Assembly (NCBI RefSeq): GCF_002954665.1
Contig: NZ_MSCM01000001.1
Span: 1,933,349 to 1,997,348, forward strand
Length of the DNA: 64,000 nucleotides
Direction: 5' to 3'
Source: Polaribacter glomeratus
GTDB lineage: Bacteria > Bacteroidota > Bacteroidia > Flavobacteriales > Flavobacteriaceae
Below are positions 17,199-26,638 of the stretch, piece after piece (within the stretch, counting starts at the first letter, position 1; each line of letters opens with the position of its first letter). The position numbers were made by a program, and so were the translations under genes. The notes under the pieces are model-generated. The model worked only from the letters and a program-made list of their open reading frames with translations. It had not been told where the DNA came from and made no database searches.

Positions 17199-18308
17199 AT
17201 GACTGTAACATTTACCGGAGACATAAGTATAACAGGTTCTTTTATAGAAAAAGTTAAATTAGATTCAGAAATTTTTTCTGATGAATTTTTAACTAATTTA
17301 AATAATTCTGATTTTGTTGTTGGTAATTTAGAAGGTTCAACAACAGATTCTAAAAAGATTTTCAACAAAAGTACACCACTTAAAAGTCCTGTAAACAGCA
17401 TAAATTATTTAAATAAAAGAAACATTACCATATTTAATCTAGCAAACAATCATATACTAGATTATGGTGAAGTTGGTTTAGAAAATACATTATCTAAAAT
17501 TAAGGAAGAAAAGTGTGTTTGTTTTGGGGCAGATTTATCAAAAGAAAAATCACTCACTCCTTTAATTTTAAATAAAAATGACATTTCAATTGCATTGTTT
17601 GGTATTGCAAAATGCAAACCAACTAAAATAAAAAATGCACAAATTTTTAACTCGGATGATTTCTCTTTACTAAAACTACAAATAAAAAACTATAAAGACA
17701 GGGTTGACTTTATCATCGTAAATTTTCATGGCGGTGAAGAATTTAGTCTTTTTCCTTCTCCAGTTAAAAGAAGATTTCTGAAAAAAATTTCTGAATTAGA
17801 AGCCGTTAGTTGTGTTATTGCGCATCATTCTCACACGCTGCAAGGTTTCGAAAAACACAAAAATACATACATTTTCTATTCGTTAGGAAACTTTATTTTC
17901 GACATCCCTAATCATAAACCTTATAAAGAAACCGATAATAGCGCTTTATTAAAGTTACATTTTACAAAAAATGACTTCTCATTTAATTTTGTTCCGTATG
18001 CAATTAAAGAAGGCCAAATTTCTTCCACTAATATTCATGAATTTGAAAAGAAAATAAATGACTTATCTAATTTTTCAAATTACACTAAAAAATGGCAAGA
18101 AGAAGCTTTTAGAGTCTTATTTAGAAAAGAAAACAAGAAGCTAATTAAATCTCATACAGATAAAAACTCTTTACAAAACAAATCCTTTTTAGGTATCTTA
18201 CTATCGAATAAATTTTATGTTAAAACATACTCGATTTTAAAAGATAAATACCAGCTTTCTTTATACATGCATGCAATTGTTTATAAAATAAAAAAGAAGT
18301 TTCTTTAA
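17199..18308 (+). CDS. CapA-family (poly-gamma-glutamate synthesis type) phosphoesterase-fold protein
   Basis: 369 residues. Metallophosphatase-like motifs of the CapA family are visible: TFTGDISITGSF at the N-terminus, GNLEGSTT, NLANNHILDYG, VNFHGGEEF, IAHHSHTLQGFE and YSLGNFIFD. Family members take part in capsule or exopolymer synthesis; the exact reaction is unsettled. No signal peptide, so it is cytoplasmic. It lies 3 bases after the flippase and overlaps the next gene by 1 base, so the genes form an operon. Confidence 0.87.
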   Translation: MTVTFTGDISITGSFIEKVKLDSEIFSDEFLTNLNNSDFVVGNLEGSTTDSKKIFNKSTPLKSPVNSINYLNKRNITIFNLANNHILDYGEVGLENTLSKIKEEKCVCFGADLSKEKSLTPLILNKNDISIALFGIAKCKPTKIKNAQIFNSDDFSLLKLQIKNYKDRVDFIIVNFHGGEEFSLFPSPVKRRFLKKISELEAVSCVIAHHSHTLQGFEKHKNTYIFYSLGNFIFDIPNHKPYKETDNSALLKLHFTKNDFSFNFVPYAIKEGQISSTNIHEFEKKINDLSNFSNYTKKWQEEAFRVLFRKENKKLIKSHTDKNSLQNKSFLGILLSNKFYVKTYSILKDKYQLSLYMHAIVYKIKKKFL

Positions 18309-19900
18309 TGAATATTACGTTAAAACATAACAAAGGCTTTGAATGGTTTAAAAATGATTCCTTTATTTTAAAAGGTTATTTCTTTATTGATGATGAATTT
18401 TACGAAAGAGAAAATGCTTTAAATTATCTAATAATCATAAAAAACAAGTCAGATTTTAAAGAATTTTTATATAAAATAAATGGCGTTTTCACAATACTTT
18501 TTTCTGATAAAAAAACAGTTTACATTGCTTCTGATATAACAAGATCTTTTCCTGTTTTTTATACTTTTCAAGACCATAAAGTTTTTATAAGTGATGACAT
18601 TCTTTACCTAAAAAACACATTTAATATTGATGATTTTGATGCGCTTGCAGAAATTGAATTAAAAGCATCAAATCATACACACGGAAAAAAAACATTGTTA
18701 AAAGATGTTTTTCAAGTGCAGGCAAGCGAATATATTATCATAAAAAATGACCAACTAATTGAAAGTGATTTTTTCTATTCGTATGCAATACAAAAAGAAA
18801 GTTCTGATGCGAATCAAACTTTAAAAAATAACGCAACAACTGCTTTTGAAAATGCCTTTAAAAGGTTTCTAAAATCGTTAAAAAACAGAACCGTTGTAGT
18901 TCCTTTAAGTGGTGGTTTCGATTCGAGATTAATTGCTGTACTTTTAAAAAAATTCAACTACAAAAATGTGCTGTGTTATACATACGGCAGAAAAGACAGT
19001 TTTGAAATCGAAAATTCTAAAAAAACAGCAGAACAATTAAATTTTAAATGGATTTTTATTGAATACAATACTCAATTAATTGACGGATATTTAGAAACAG
19101 CAGAATTTAAAGAATATGCGCATTTTGCAGGGAAACTTTCTTCCATGCCAAATTTACAGGAGTATTTTGCGGTTAACTATTTAAAGGAAAAGAGTTTGAT
19201 TCCTGAAGATGCTATTTTTATTCCTGGTTATGCAGGAGATTTGTTAGGAGGAAGTCAGTTTTTAAAAGTAATTCCAGAGAACTTAAAACATTCTCAAATT
19301 GCTGATTTAATTATTGAACAAAAACTTTCAAATTATTCTTTATCAACATCAAAAAAGAAAACTTTAAAACACGAGATTGAAAAAAGATTACAAAATTTTG
19401 ACCAAAACTATTTAGAGAAAATTCCTTCATCGGTTTTTGAAGATTATGATATCAAAGAAAAAATTGCAAAATATATCTTTAATTCTGCAAATTTTTATAC
19501 TTATTTTGGGTTTGAACATCGATTTCCTTTTTGGGATAAGGAATTGTTAAACTTCTTTAAACAACTACCAGTTAAACAAAAGTTAATGAAAACGTTTTTT
19601 AATGACGTTTTAATTAATGAATATTTTAAACCATACAACATTCATTTTGAAAGTGAATTGCAACCATCAGAAAAGGGGATACAAACTCAAAAAATAAAAG
19701 AAAAGTTAAAACCATTTTTACCTACTTTTATCAAACAGAAATTTTTACTAAAAAATGATTGGGTAAATTACAAGCCCTTAACAGATGAAATGATTAAATT
19801 AATAAAATCAAAAGGCTTAACCGTTTCTAAACTATCTAAAAATTACAATGAAGTAGTTGTACAATGGTATTTATATTATTCTAAAAACGAACTAAAGTAG
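18308..19900 (+). CDS. Asparagine-synthase-like amidotransferase, degenerate glutaminase half
   Basis: 530 residues. The C-terminal ATP-pyrophosphatase domain has the PP-loop VVPLSGGFDSRLIAVLL (around residue 198) plus YTYGRKDSFEIENSKKTAE and PGYAGDLLGGS. The N-terminal 150 residues look like a class II glutaminase fold (ITRSFPVFYTFQDHKVFISDD) but lack the initial Cys2, so ammonia from glutamine is unlikely. Such proteins in polysaccharide clusters may amidate uronic acids or use another amine. It follows the capA-like gene with a 1-base overlap. Confidence 0.85.
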   Translation: MNITLKHNKGFEWFKNDSFILKGYFFIDDEFYERENALNYLIIIKNKSDFKEFLYKINGVFTILFSDKKTVYIASDITRSFPVFYTFQDHKVFISDDILYLKNTFNIDDFDALAEIELKASNHTHGKKTLLKDVFQVQASEYIIIKNDQLIESDFFYSYAIQKESSDANQTLKNNATTAFENAFKRFLKSLKNRTVVVPLSGGFDSRLIAVLLKKFNYKNVLCYTYGRKDSFEIENSKKTAEQLNFKWIFIEYNTQLIDGYLETAEFKEYAHFAGKLSSMPNLQEYFAVNYLKEKSLIPEDAIFIPGYAGDLLGGSQFLKVIPENLKHSQIADLIIEQKLSNYSLSTSKKKTLKHEIEKRLQNFDQNYLEKIPSSVFEDYDIKEKIAKYIFNSANFYTYFGFEHRFPFWDKELLNFFKQLPVKQKLMKTFFNDVLINEYFKPYNIHFESELQPSEKGIQTQKIKEKLKPFLPTFIKQKFLLKNDWVNYKPLTDEMIKLIKSKGLTVSKLSKNYNEVVVQWYLYYSKNELK

Positions 19901-20512
19901 ATGTTTAAAAAAATAGATTTTTTCTTTTTTGGATGGATTATAAACTGGTTGTACCCAAAATATTACAGACCAAAATATGGATATCAACGCTATTATATTT
20001 TATTTCTTCATTATTTAATTCCACAAAAGTTATTTAGATTAAACCCAAAAGTAAAATGGCCAGTTCATTTTACATCTAAAGTTTTATCACCAGAGAAAAT
20101 TAAAAAAGGTGTTTTATGTGATCCTGGAGACAACCTAAACAATTACATCCAAGCGAATAACGGAATTATTTTTGGCTCAAATATTGAACTCGGACCCGGA
20201 GTTTCAATTATTTCATCTAATCATAAAAGTAATAATTTAAGGGAACATTCTAACGGGAAACCTATTATAATTGGCAATAATGTTTGGATTGGTGCAAATA
20301 CTACCGTTTTACCAGAAGTTTCTATTGGTAATAATGTTATCATAGGCGCAAATTCTTTAGTTAATAAAGACATTCCTAGCAATTCTGTGGCTGTTGGAAA
20401 CCCCTGTAAAGTTGTAAAACAAAAAGAACGGTATTCTGAAGATTTATCTAAAATTGTTTTTAATAAAAAAACACCAAAAGAGTTTGACGTTTTTCTATCT
20501 ACTACTTCTTAA
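19901..20512 (+). CDS. Left-handed beta-helix (hexapeptide-repeat) acyltransferase
   Basis: 203 residues ending in LbH hexapeptide repeats (IIIGNNVWIGANTTVLPEVS, IGNNVIIGANSLV, SVAVGNPCKVVK) with the SNHKS histidine that serves as catalytic base in this family. Likely O-acetylates or otherwise acylates a sugar of the polysaccharide. Starts directly after the stop of the Asn-synthase-like gene and overlaps the convergent GNAT-like gene by 11 bases. Confidence 0.85.
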   Translation: MFKKIDFFFFGWIINWLYPKYYRPKYGYQRYYILFLHYLIPQKLFRLNPKVKWPVHFTSKVLSPEKIKKGVLCDPGDNLNNYIQANNGIIFGSNIELGPGVSIISSNHKSNNLREHSNGKPIIIGNNVWIGANTTVLPEVSIGNNVIIGANSLVNKDIPSNSVAVGNPCKVVKQKERYSEDLSKIVFNKKTPKEFDVFLSTTS

Positions 20513-21407
20513 ATAACTTTATAAAAAAAGGTAAATTATTGTATTTCACTTGCTGATATCCTTCAGTTTTTGAGCCAAAACTTAAATAATAATTAGCAAT
20601 ATTTTCCATGGATGAACCTCCAAAATTATACTCATTAAAGTCTGGTTGGTATTTAAAAATAGCGCGATCATTAAAAAAAGTATGAACCCCATTTTTTCTA
20701 TTCGAAATATCGGATGCACAAACTAATTGCGTAACCCTCTTTTTATGTTTCAGAAAAAAAGCTGCTGCCAACAACTTATTATTTGCATCATAAATAGTTA
20801 ACAACTCTCCTACTCCTTTTTCTATAGCAAAATTCATTAGATTTAGTAGATTACTATAGTCATTCTCTGAAATACCTTTTACTCGTTCTGCAATATTTAC
20901 CTTAAAAATTGTGATTAGCTTTTCTGGATTATCAGTCCAATTTTCAACTAAATGATGTTTGTTTGCTTTAACAATTTCTCTTTTCCTATTTCTATTATAT
21001 CCTTTTAAAATCGGTTCATAGCCAATTTTTAAATCCAAATATTGAAACTGTTTGTCAATTAAATTTTCCGATTTTAAAAACTTATTTTCAGTGTTTAATC
21101 TAAGTTCTGCAAATTTAAACTTGCTGTATAAAATCTCTAAAAATGGTTGTATCTCCTTATTTTCATCCAAAGAAAAAACACCCAATTCTAATAACCAAAA
21201 CGGCGGATATACATATTTAATGCCCATTTTTTTTCGCCAAGTAATTGGCATAACCGCTTTATAATCATCTAAAACTAAAACATCCCAATTATCTGCAACA
21301 ATATCTAAATACCAAGAAAATGCATAAATTCGAGATTGAACGGCACTTTCTATACAAGCATCGTACTTAGTAACATCTAGTTCTTTTCTTCTTATATAAG
21401 TTATCAT
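20502..21407 (-). CDS. FemAB/GNAT-like N-acyltransferase
   Basis: 301 residues. The GNAT-like fold is suggested by LIDKQFQYLDLKIGYEPIL, NRNRKREIVKANK and a C-terminal ELLTIYDANNKLLAAAFFLKHK, then FGGSSMENIANYYLSFG, which resembles the acceptor-binding end of FemAB/methicillin-resistance-type enzymes. Met6 (21407) is taken as start since it lies 1 base past the stop of the upstream deacetylase. It may acylate an amino sugar of the neighbouring polysaccharide cluster; substrate not known. Confidence 0.7.
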   Translation of the reverse strand: MITYIRRKELDVTKYDACIESAVQSRIYAFSWYLDIVADNWDVLVLDDYKAVMPITWRKKMGIKYVYPPFWLLELGVFSLDENKEIQPFLEILYSKFKFAELRLNTENKFLKSENLIDKQFQYLDLKIGYEPILKGYNRNRKREIVKANKHHLVENWTDNPEKLITIFKVNIAERVKGISENDYSNLLNLMNFAIEKGVGELLTIYDANNKLLAAAFFLKHKKRVTQLVCASDISNRKNGVHTFFNDRAIFKYQPDFNEYNFGGSSMENIANYYLSFGSKTEGYQQVKYNNLPFFIKLFKK

Positions 21408-21408
21408 C

Positions 21409-22713
21409 TTACGAAGTAGCAATTTTTAGCATCGATTCATACAAGCGTTTCCAACCTTTCCATCGCAAATAATCGCTTAAATTTTCATTATGAAACAAGG
21501 TAATAAAAGTTCCGTCAACAGCTTTTACTTCGTTTTTTAAATCTCTAATTCTACCTAATGATTGTTTCGGCGTTAACCTCATATAATCGTTTAAAGTGGT
21601 GTCCATCAAAGCAAAAGGAAATATTTTTAATGGCGTTTGAATCTCAAAATCCAAATCATAAAAATAAAACGGCGTGCAAGTGCCCGCTCTAAAACCAACG
21701 TTACTAGCATAACCCATCGAATAATCTTCTTCTACTTCTAAATCTATTAAATTTTGATACGTTTCTGGCAAAGAGAAACGCAGATAATGCTGTCTTGACC
21801 TTTTTACGGGCATATTTGTTATGTCTTCTAAGCGCTCTTTTTCTTTCTTTAAAAGTGGTGCATTTTGCATGGTAAAATAAGACGGATGTAAGCCAACTCT
21901 TGCATAGTCTACCATTTCTTTTATAAGAAGTTTATATTTTGTTTTTGACGCAGAAACATTGGTATCAAAGGTTGAATAATCGCCAATTAAAAAGAAGAAT
22001 ATCGTTTTAACCTTGTATTCTTTTTTTAATCTTAAAATTTTATCAAAAGTATCAAAAGGGTCTTTTTTTAGGTTCCAAACAACTGTAAAACGATTCCAAA
22101 CTTCTATTAATTTAAATTTAAATAAATCATTAAAAAAACCTCCTACACTTCTAATTAAACTTTTGTGTTTATAGGCAAATGCATTGTCTATATCTATTGT
22201 AGAAATATAATTATAACTTCTTTTGTCGTATTCATATTCAGGAAATCTTTCCTTTAAAATATCTAAAAATTTATAAGCCCAAATGTCTACAATTGGTTTT
22301 TCTAAAAACTGATGTTTGTATGCCACACTTTGTTCTGCTGTAAAACGCCCATGAAGATCTTTTACATGAGGTAAATATTCCTCATATCTTGAAATTAGAT
22401 AGAAACTTGCTGCAAAAATATCAAAAGGTATGTTTGATTTTTTATTTGTTGTAAAAAAACAAGGGATTTCGTCCCATTTTTGCATACTTATTTCTAAGTC
22501 GTTTACACCTTGCTCAAATAATAAATCGTTGCTTTTTATAAAAAACTCGTTTCCTAAAGGTGTTTTAGTGTATGATAATTTAGGCCCATTGTGTGCCACA
22601 AAATCCTCTATTTTTGAACTAAAAGAAACCGGAATTAATAATGTTCTCGTTAAAATATGCTTAAAAATATAACGTATTCTAGGAGTTATTTTATGTGTGT
22701 AAACTAATATCAT
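21409..22713 (-). CDS. Polysaccharide deacetylase family protein with DUF7033-like N-terminus
   Basis: 434 residues. The N-terminal third is the Bacteroidota-specific DUF7033-like region (EQGVNDLEISMQKWDEIPCFF, SRYEEYLPHVKDLHGRF). The rest is a NodB-like barrel: YISTIDIDNAFAYKH supplies metal-binding Asp residues, GLHPSYFTMQN, and SRQHYLRFSLPETYQNL. A missing second histidine pair makes activity uncertain. Met15 (22713) is preferred because upstream residues lack conservation-like features. It belongs to the surface-polysaccharide region and reads with the FemAB-like gene. Confidence 0.78.
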   Translation of the reverse strand: MILVYTHKITPRIRYIFKHILTRTLLIPVSFSSKIEDFVAHNGPKLSYTKTPLGNEFFIKSNDLLFEQGVNDLEISMQKWDEIPCFFTTNKKSNIPFDIFAASFYLISRYEEYLPHVKDLHGRFTAEQSVAYKHQFLEKPIVDIWAYKFLDILKERFPEYEYDKRSYNYISTIDIDNAFAYKHKSLIRSVGGFFNDLFKFKLIEVWNRFTVVWNLKKDPFDTFDKILRLKKEYKVKTIFFFLIGDYSTFDTNVSASKTKYKLLIKEMVDYARVGLHPSYFTMQNAPLLKKEKERLEDITNMPVKRSRQHYLRFSLPETYQNLIDLEVEEDYSMGYASNVGFRAGTCTPFYFYDLDFEIQTPLKIFPFALMDTTLNDYMRLTPKQSLGRIRDLKNEVKAVDGTFITLFHNENLSDYLRWKGWKRLYESMLKIATS

Positions 22714-22783
22714 TTTTTGTCTATAATTCCAAACTGCAAAGTAACAAAGATTCAAAGCTTACAGCCGTTTAAAAGCAAAAAAC

Positions 22784-23470
22784 TTACAGTAATCCTTCAT
22801 CTGCAAAGCTAAAATACGCTTTTTCGGTAATTATTAAATGATCTAGTAGTTTTATATCTAAGGTTGTGCCAGCTTGTTTAATTTTTTGGGTCAATTGTTT
22901 ATCTGCATTACTAGGTTCTAATTTGCCAGAAGGATGATTATGACAAACAATCATCGCTACAGAAGTGAGCTCTAAAGCCTGTTTAAACAACAATCTAACA
23001 TCTACAATGGTAGCCGTTAAACCACCTTTACTTATTTGATTTTTTGCCAATACTTTGTTAGAATTGTTTAGAAAAAGCACCCAAAACTCCTCGTGTTCTA
23101 AATCACCAATAATTGGCTGCATAATATTAAATCCGTCTTTACTACTCGTGATTTTTGGTTTTTCTAAAGCAATTTCTAATTGTCTTCTTTTGCCCAGTTC
23201 TAGACCGGTAATTATAGAAATTGCTTTTGCTTCGCCTATTCCTTTAAAGGTCATTAATTTTTCTACAGATAATTTTGCAAGTGCATTAATATTGCCTTCA
23301 ACCGAATTTAAAATCCTTTTAGACAAAGCAACAGCACTTTCATTTCTGTTTCCAGAACCAATAAGAATCGCAATTAATTCGGCATCCGAAAGCGCATTTT
23401 TCCCTTTAGCCACCAATTTTTCTCTAGGCCTATCATCTAAAGCCCAAGATTTAATAGTTAATTTTTCCAT
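22784..23470 (-). CDS. radC: RadC-family JAB/MPN metalloprotease-like protein
   Basis: 228 residues: an N-terminal helix-hairpin-helix (MTFKGIGEAKAISIITGLELGKR) and the C-terminal JAB1/MPN domain with H177NHPSG182 and a following DHLIITEKAYFSFADEG. The start MEKLTIKSWALDDRPREKL is typical for the family. Named radC by homology, though a direct repair role is disputed. Located upstream of, and divergent from, trkA. Confidence 0.92.
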   Translation of the reverse strand: MEKLTIKSWALDDRPREKLVAKGKNALSDAELIAILIGSGNRNESAVALSKRILNSVEGNINALAKLSVEKLMTFKGIGEAKAISIITGLELGKRRQLEIALEKPKITSSKDGFNIMQPIIGDLEHEEFWVLFLNNSNKVLAKNQISKGGLTATIVDVRLLFKQALELTSVAMIVCHNHPSGKLEPSNADKQLTQKIKQAGTTLDIKLLDHLIITEKAYFSFADEGLL

Positions 23471-23589
23471 GTAACAATTTTTGTTAAAAATAGTAAAATG
23501 AATTTTATTTTTCTAAAGATTTGTAAGAACTATTAAAGTTGAGAACCTTCGATTTGAAAAGAACACTGTTTTTTAAAAAACCATATACA

Positions 23590-23605
23590 TACTTTTGTAT
23601 ATTTG
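23590..23605 (+). promoter_or_regulatory. Two adjacent -7 motifs upstream of trkA
   Basis: TACTTTTG (23590-23597) and TATATTTG (23598-23605) both match TAnnTTTG and precede the ATG at 23629 by 24-32 bases. Codons of the longer frame from 23539 run through this promoter, which supports 23629 as the start. Confidence 0.55.
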
Positions 23606-23628
23606 CAGTCTATTTCTATAGTTCAAAT

Positions 23629-24975
23629 ATGAAAATTATTATTGCAGGTGCTGGAGACGTTGGCTTTCATTTAGCAAAGCTTCTTTCTTATGAATCTCAA
23701 GACACTTACATCATAGATTTTGATGGCGACAGATTAAACTACATCAATAATCATTTAGATGTTATTACCAAAAAAGGTGACGCAACTTCTATTAAACTTT
23801 TAAAGGAAATTGGCATCGATTCTGCAGATTTATTAATTGCGGTAACCGATAGTCAAAATACCAATTTTACAATTTCTGTTATTGGTAAATCTTTAGGAGT
23901 TAAAAAAACTATTGCCAGAATCGATAATCCAGAGTTTTTAAATGACTGTGAAGTAGATTTTACAAAATTTGGAGTAGATTTTATGATCTCGCCACAAGAA
24001 TTGGCAGCGAATGAAATAAAAATGTTGTTAAACCAATCTTCATTTAACGATACAGTTGCTTTTGAAAGTGGCTTATTTAATGTGATGGGAACTGCCTTAA
24101 CCTTTAAATCACCGTTGATCAATTTAACTGTAAAAGAAGCAAAAGAAAAATTTTCTGATGTAGATTTTATAACCATCGCTATTAAAAGAGAAAATGTTTC
24201 TCAAACCATAATCCCAAGAGGAGATACTACCTACCAAGTGCACGACCAAGTTTATTTTTCTGTACCAAATTACAGCATGAAAGACTTGTATCCAATTCTT
24301 GGGAAAAAGCAATTCAATATTAAAAATGTGATGATTCTTGGCGGAAGTAGCATTGGCGAAAAAACCGCAAGAAATCTTTGTGAAGATAACTTTAGAGTAA
24401 AGTTGATTGAAAAAAACAGAGAAAAAGCAGAAAGTTTAGCAGAAAGTTTAACCAATACTTTGGTTATTAATGGGGATGGAAGAGACTTAGAACTGTTAGA
24501 GGAAGAAAACATTAGAGAAATGGATGCTTTTATTGCCGTTACAGGTAATTCTGAAACCAATATTATGTCTTGTTTAGTTGCAAAATCTAAAGGTGTTAAA
24601 AAAACAATTGCCTTGGTTGAAAATATGGATTACATTGATATCTCTCAAACTATTGGAATTGAATCACTTATCAATAAAAAATTAATTGCAGCAAGTAATA
24701 TTTTTAAACATATTAGAAAAGGCGAAATTTTAGAATTAGCCAATCTGCATAATATTGATGCAGAAGTTTTTGAGTTTGAAGTAAAACCAAAATCAAAAGT
24801 AACAAAAGAACCTATTAGAGATTTACGTTTTCCTAGAGAAGCCGTTTTTGGTGGAATTATTAGAGACGGAAAAGCGTTAATGTCTTTTGGTGATATGCAA
24901 ATACAAACTGGAGATAAAGTAATTGTTTTCTGCTTACCAGAAGCAATATCAACCGTAGAGCGTTTTTTTAATTAA
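23629..24975 (+). CDS. trkA: Trk potassium transport regulatory subunit TrkA
   Basis: 448 residues with two RCK/TrkA halves. Each has a Rossmann NAD-binding motif (MKIIIAGAGDVGFHLAKLL at residue 1; VMILGGSSIGEKTARNL mid-protein), a TrkA-N acidic sensor (IIDFDGDRL; LIEKNREK) and a TrkA-C domain (VKEAKEKFSDVDFITIAIK; DLRFPREAVFGGIIRDG). It is the cytoplasmic gating ring of the K+ transporter, and its channel partner trkH follows after 1 base. Confidence 0.93.
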   Translation: MKIIIAGAGDVGFHLAKLLSYESQDTYIIDFDGDRLNYINNHLDVITKKGDATSIKLLKEIGIDSADLLIAVTDSQNTNFTISVIGKSLGVKKTIARIDNPEFLNDCEVDFTKFGVDFMISPQELAANEIKMLLNQSSFNDTVAFESGLFNVMGTALTFKSPLINLTVKEAKEKFSDVDFITIAIKRENVSQTIIPRGDTTYQVHDQVYFSVPNYSMKDLYPILGKKQFNIKNVMILGGSSIGEKTARNLCEDNFRVKLIEKNREKAESLAESLTNTLVINGDGRDLELLEEENIREMDAFIAVTGNSETNIMSCLVAKSKGVKKTIALVENMDYIDISQTIGIESLINKKLIAASNIFKHIRKGEILELANLHNIDAEVFEFEVKPKSKVTKEPIRDLRFPREAVFGGIIRDGKALMSFGDMQIQTGDKVIVFCLPEAISTVERFFN

Positions 24976-24976
24976 A

Positions 24977-26476
24977 ATGGGAAACCTAAATCTAAAAATA
25001 ATATATCGTTTTTTAGGCATCACTGCAATTCTTAATGGATTGTTTATGTTTATTGCTTTCCCTTTTAGTTATTTTAATGACGAAGATGCCGCAAATGGAA
25101 TTTTAATTGCAGGAATTTTCACTGTTTTAATAGGTCTTTTACTCTACTTTTTAAACAAACCTAAAAGCACAAATATTCACAAAAAAGAAGGATATCTTAT
25201 AGTTACTCTCGGATGGCTTATACTATCATTTACAGGGATGTTACCTTATCTATTTTCTGGCGCAATACCAAGTATTCCCGATGCTTTTTTTGAAACTATT
25301 TCTGGGTATTCTACCACAGGATCTTCGATTCTTACCGATATAGAATCTATGCCAAAAGGAATTCTTTTTTGGCGAAGCGTTACACATTGGATTGGCGGAA
25401 TGGGAATTATAGTACTTACCATTGCAATTTTACCACTATTAGGAATTGGAGGAATGCAACTTTTTATGGCAGAAGCTCCTGGACCATCAGCAGATAAATT
25501 ACATCCAAGAATTACAGACACCGCAAAGCGATTATATTTAATATATGTAGCCTTAACCTTTGCTGAATTCTTTTTATTAAAAATTGCGGGAATGACTTGG
25601 TTCGACGCCATAAACCATGCAATGGCAACCCTAAGTACTGGCGGGTTCTCTACAAAAAATAGTAGTATTGCCTATTACAATAACTTACCTTTTGTACAAT
25701 ATATTATTATCTTTTTTATGCTAATTGCGGGTACTAACTTTGTACTTATTTACTTTGCTTTAAAAGGCAAAATCCGTAAAGTATTTCAAAGTGAAGAATT
25801 TAAATATTATTTATTTGGCATTTTAGGAACCTCTGCTATCATAGCAATTTTAATTATATTTTATCAAGACCCAAATTTACAAACCACAATTGCACACCCA
25901 AATGTGTATGGAGATACAGAAAGTGCTATTAGACACGCATTGTTTATGGTTACTTCTGTAGTAACAACAACTGGTTTTGTATCCGCAGATTTTACAACAT
26001 GGAGTTTCTTTGCTACTGCTATTTTCTTTGCGTTATTTTTTACTGGCGGCTCTGCAGGCTCTACAAGTGGAGGCGTAAAAGTAGTTAGACATATTATAAT
26101 GCTAAAAAACAGCTTTTTAGAATTTAAAAAAGCGTTGCATCCAAATGCAATAATTCCTGTTAGATATGATGGAAAATCAGTAAGCCAGACGATTGTTTTT
26201 AACATCCTTTCTTTCTTTATTATTTACATGTTAATTTTTATTGTCTCTTCTGTAATTTTAACTTTTTTAGGTTTAGACTTCATGTCTGCTTTAGGCGCAG
26301 CAGCCTCATCATTAGGTAATATTGGTCCAGGATTAGGTTCTGTAAGTCCGGTAAATAACTTTGCACATTTATCTTCTACTGCAAAATGGTTTTGTTCTTT
26401 TTTAATGTTGATAGGTAGATTAGAGCTGTTTACAGTTTTAATTCTATTTACTCCGTTTTTTTGGAGAAAAAGTTAA
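24977..26476 (+). CDS. trkH: TrkH-family potassium uptake channel
   Basis: 499 residues, 10 or more transmembrane segments. Selectivity-filter motifs: SGYSTTGSSIL, HALFMVTSVVTTTGFVSADF, FALFFTGGSAGSTSGG and LGAAASSLGNIGPGLG. These TTG/GN-type loops form the four K+-filter repeats. The partner TrkA is encoded 1 base upstream. No terminator is visible before the next gene. Confidence 0.93.
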   Translation: MGNLNLKIIYRFLGITAILNGLFMFIAFPFSYFNDEDAANGILIAGIFTVLIGLLLYFLNKPKSTNIHKKEGYLIVTLGWLILSFTGMLPYLFSGAIPSIPDAFFETISGYSTTGSSILTDIESMPKGILFWRSVTHWIGGMGIIVLTIAILPLLGIGGMQLFMAEAPGPSADKLHPRITDTAKRLYLIYVALTFAEFFLLKIAGMTWFDAINHAMATLSTGGFSTKNSSIAYYNNLPFVQYIIIFFMLIAGTNFVLIYFALKGKIRKVFQSEEFKYYLFGILGTSAIIAILIIFYQDPNLQTTIAHPNVYGDTESAIRHALFMVTSVVTTTGFVSADFTTWSFFATAIFFALFFTGGSAGSTSGGVKVVRHIIMLKNSFLEFKKALHPNAIIPVRYDGKSVSQTIVFNILSFFIIYMLIFIVSSVILTFLGLDFMSALGAAASSLGNIGPGLGSVSPVNNFAHLSSTAKWFCSFLMLIGRLELFTVLILFTPFFWRKS

Positions 26477-26638
26477 GAATATTTAAATCAGTTATTTTTT
26501 AAAAAAGCGCTATTTCCTTTATCTTAATAATAATTTACGCTGTTAATTAGTGTAAATAAAATAAATATAGCCGCGTTACGGATTCCCGTAGTTAATTTCC
26601 TTTCATAATAATTAATTTGTAAGCTCAAATAAATTAAC

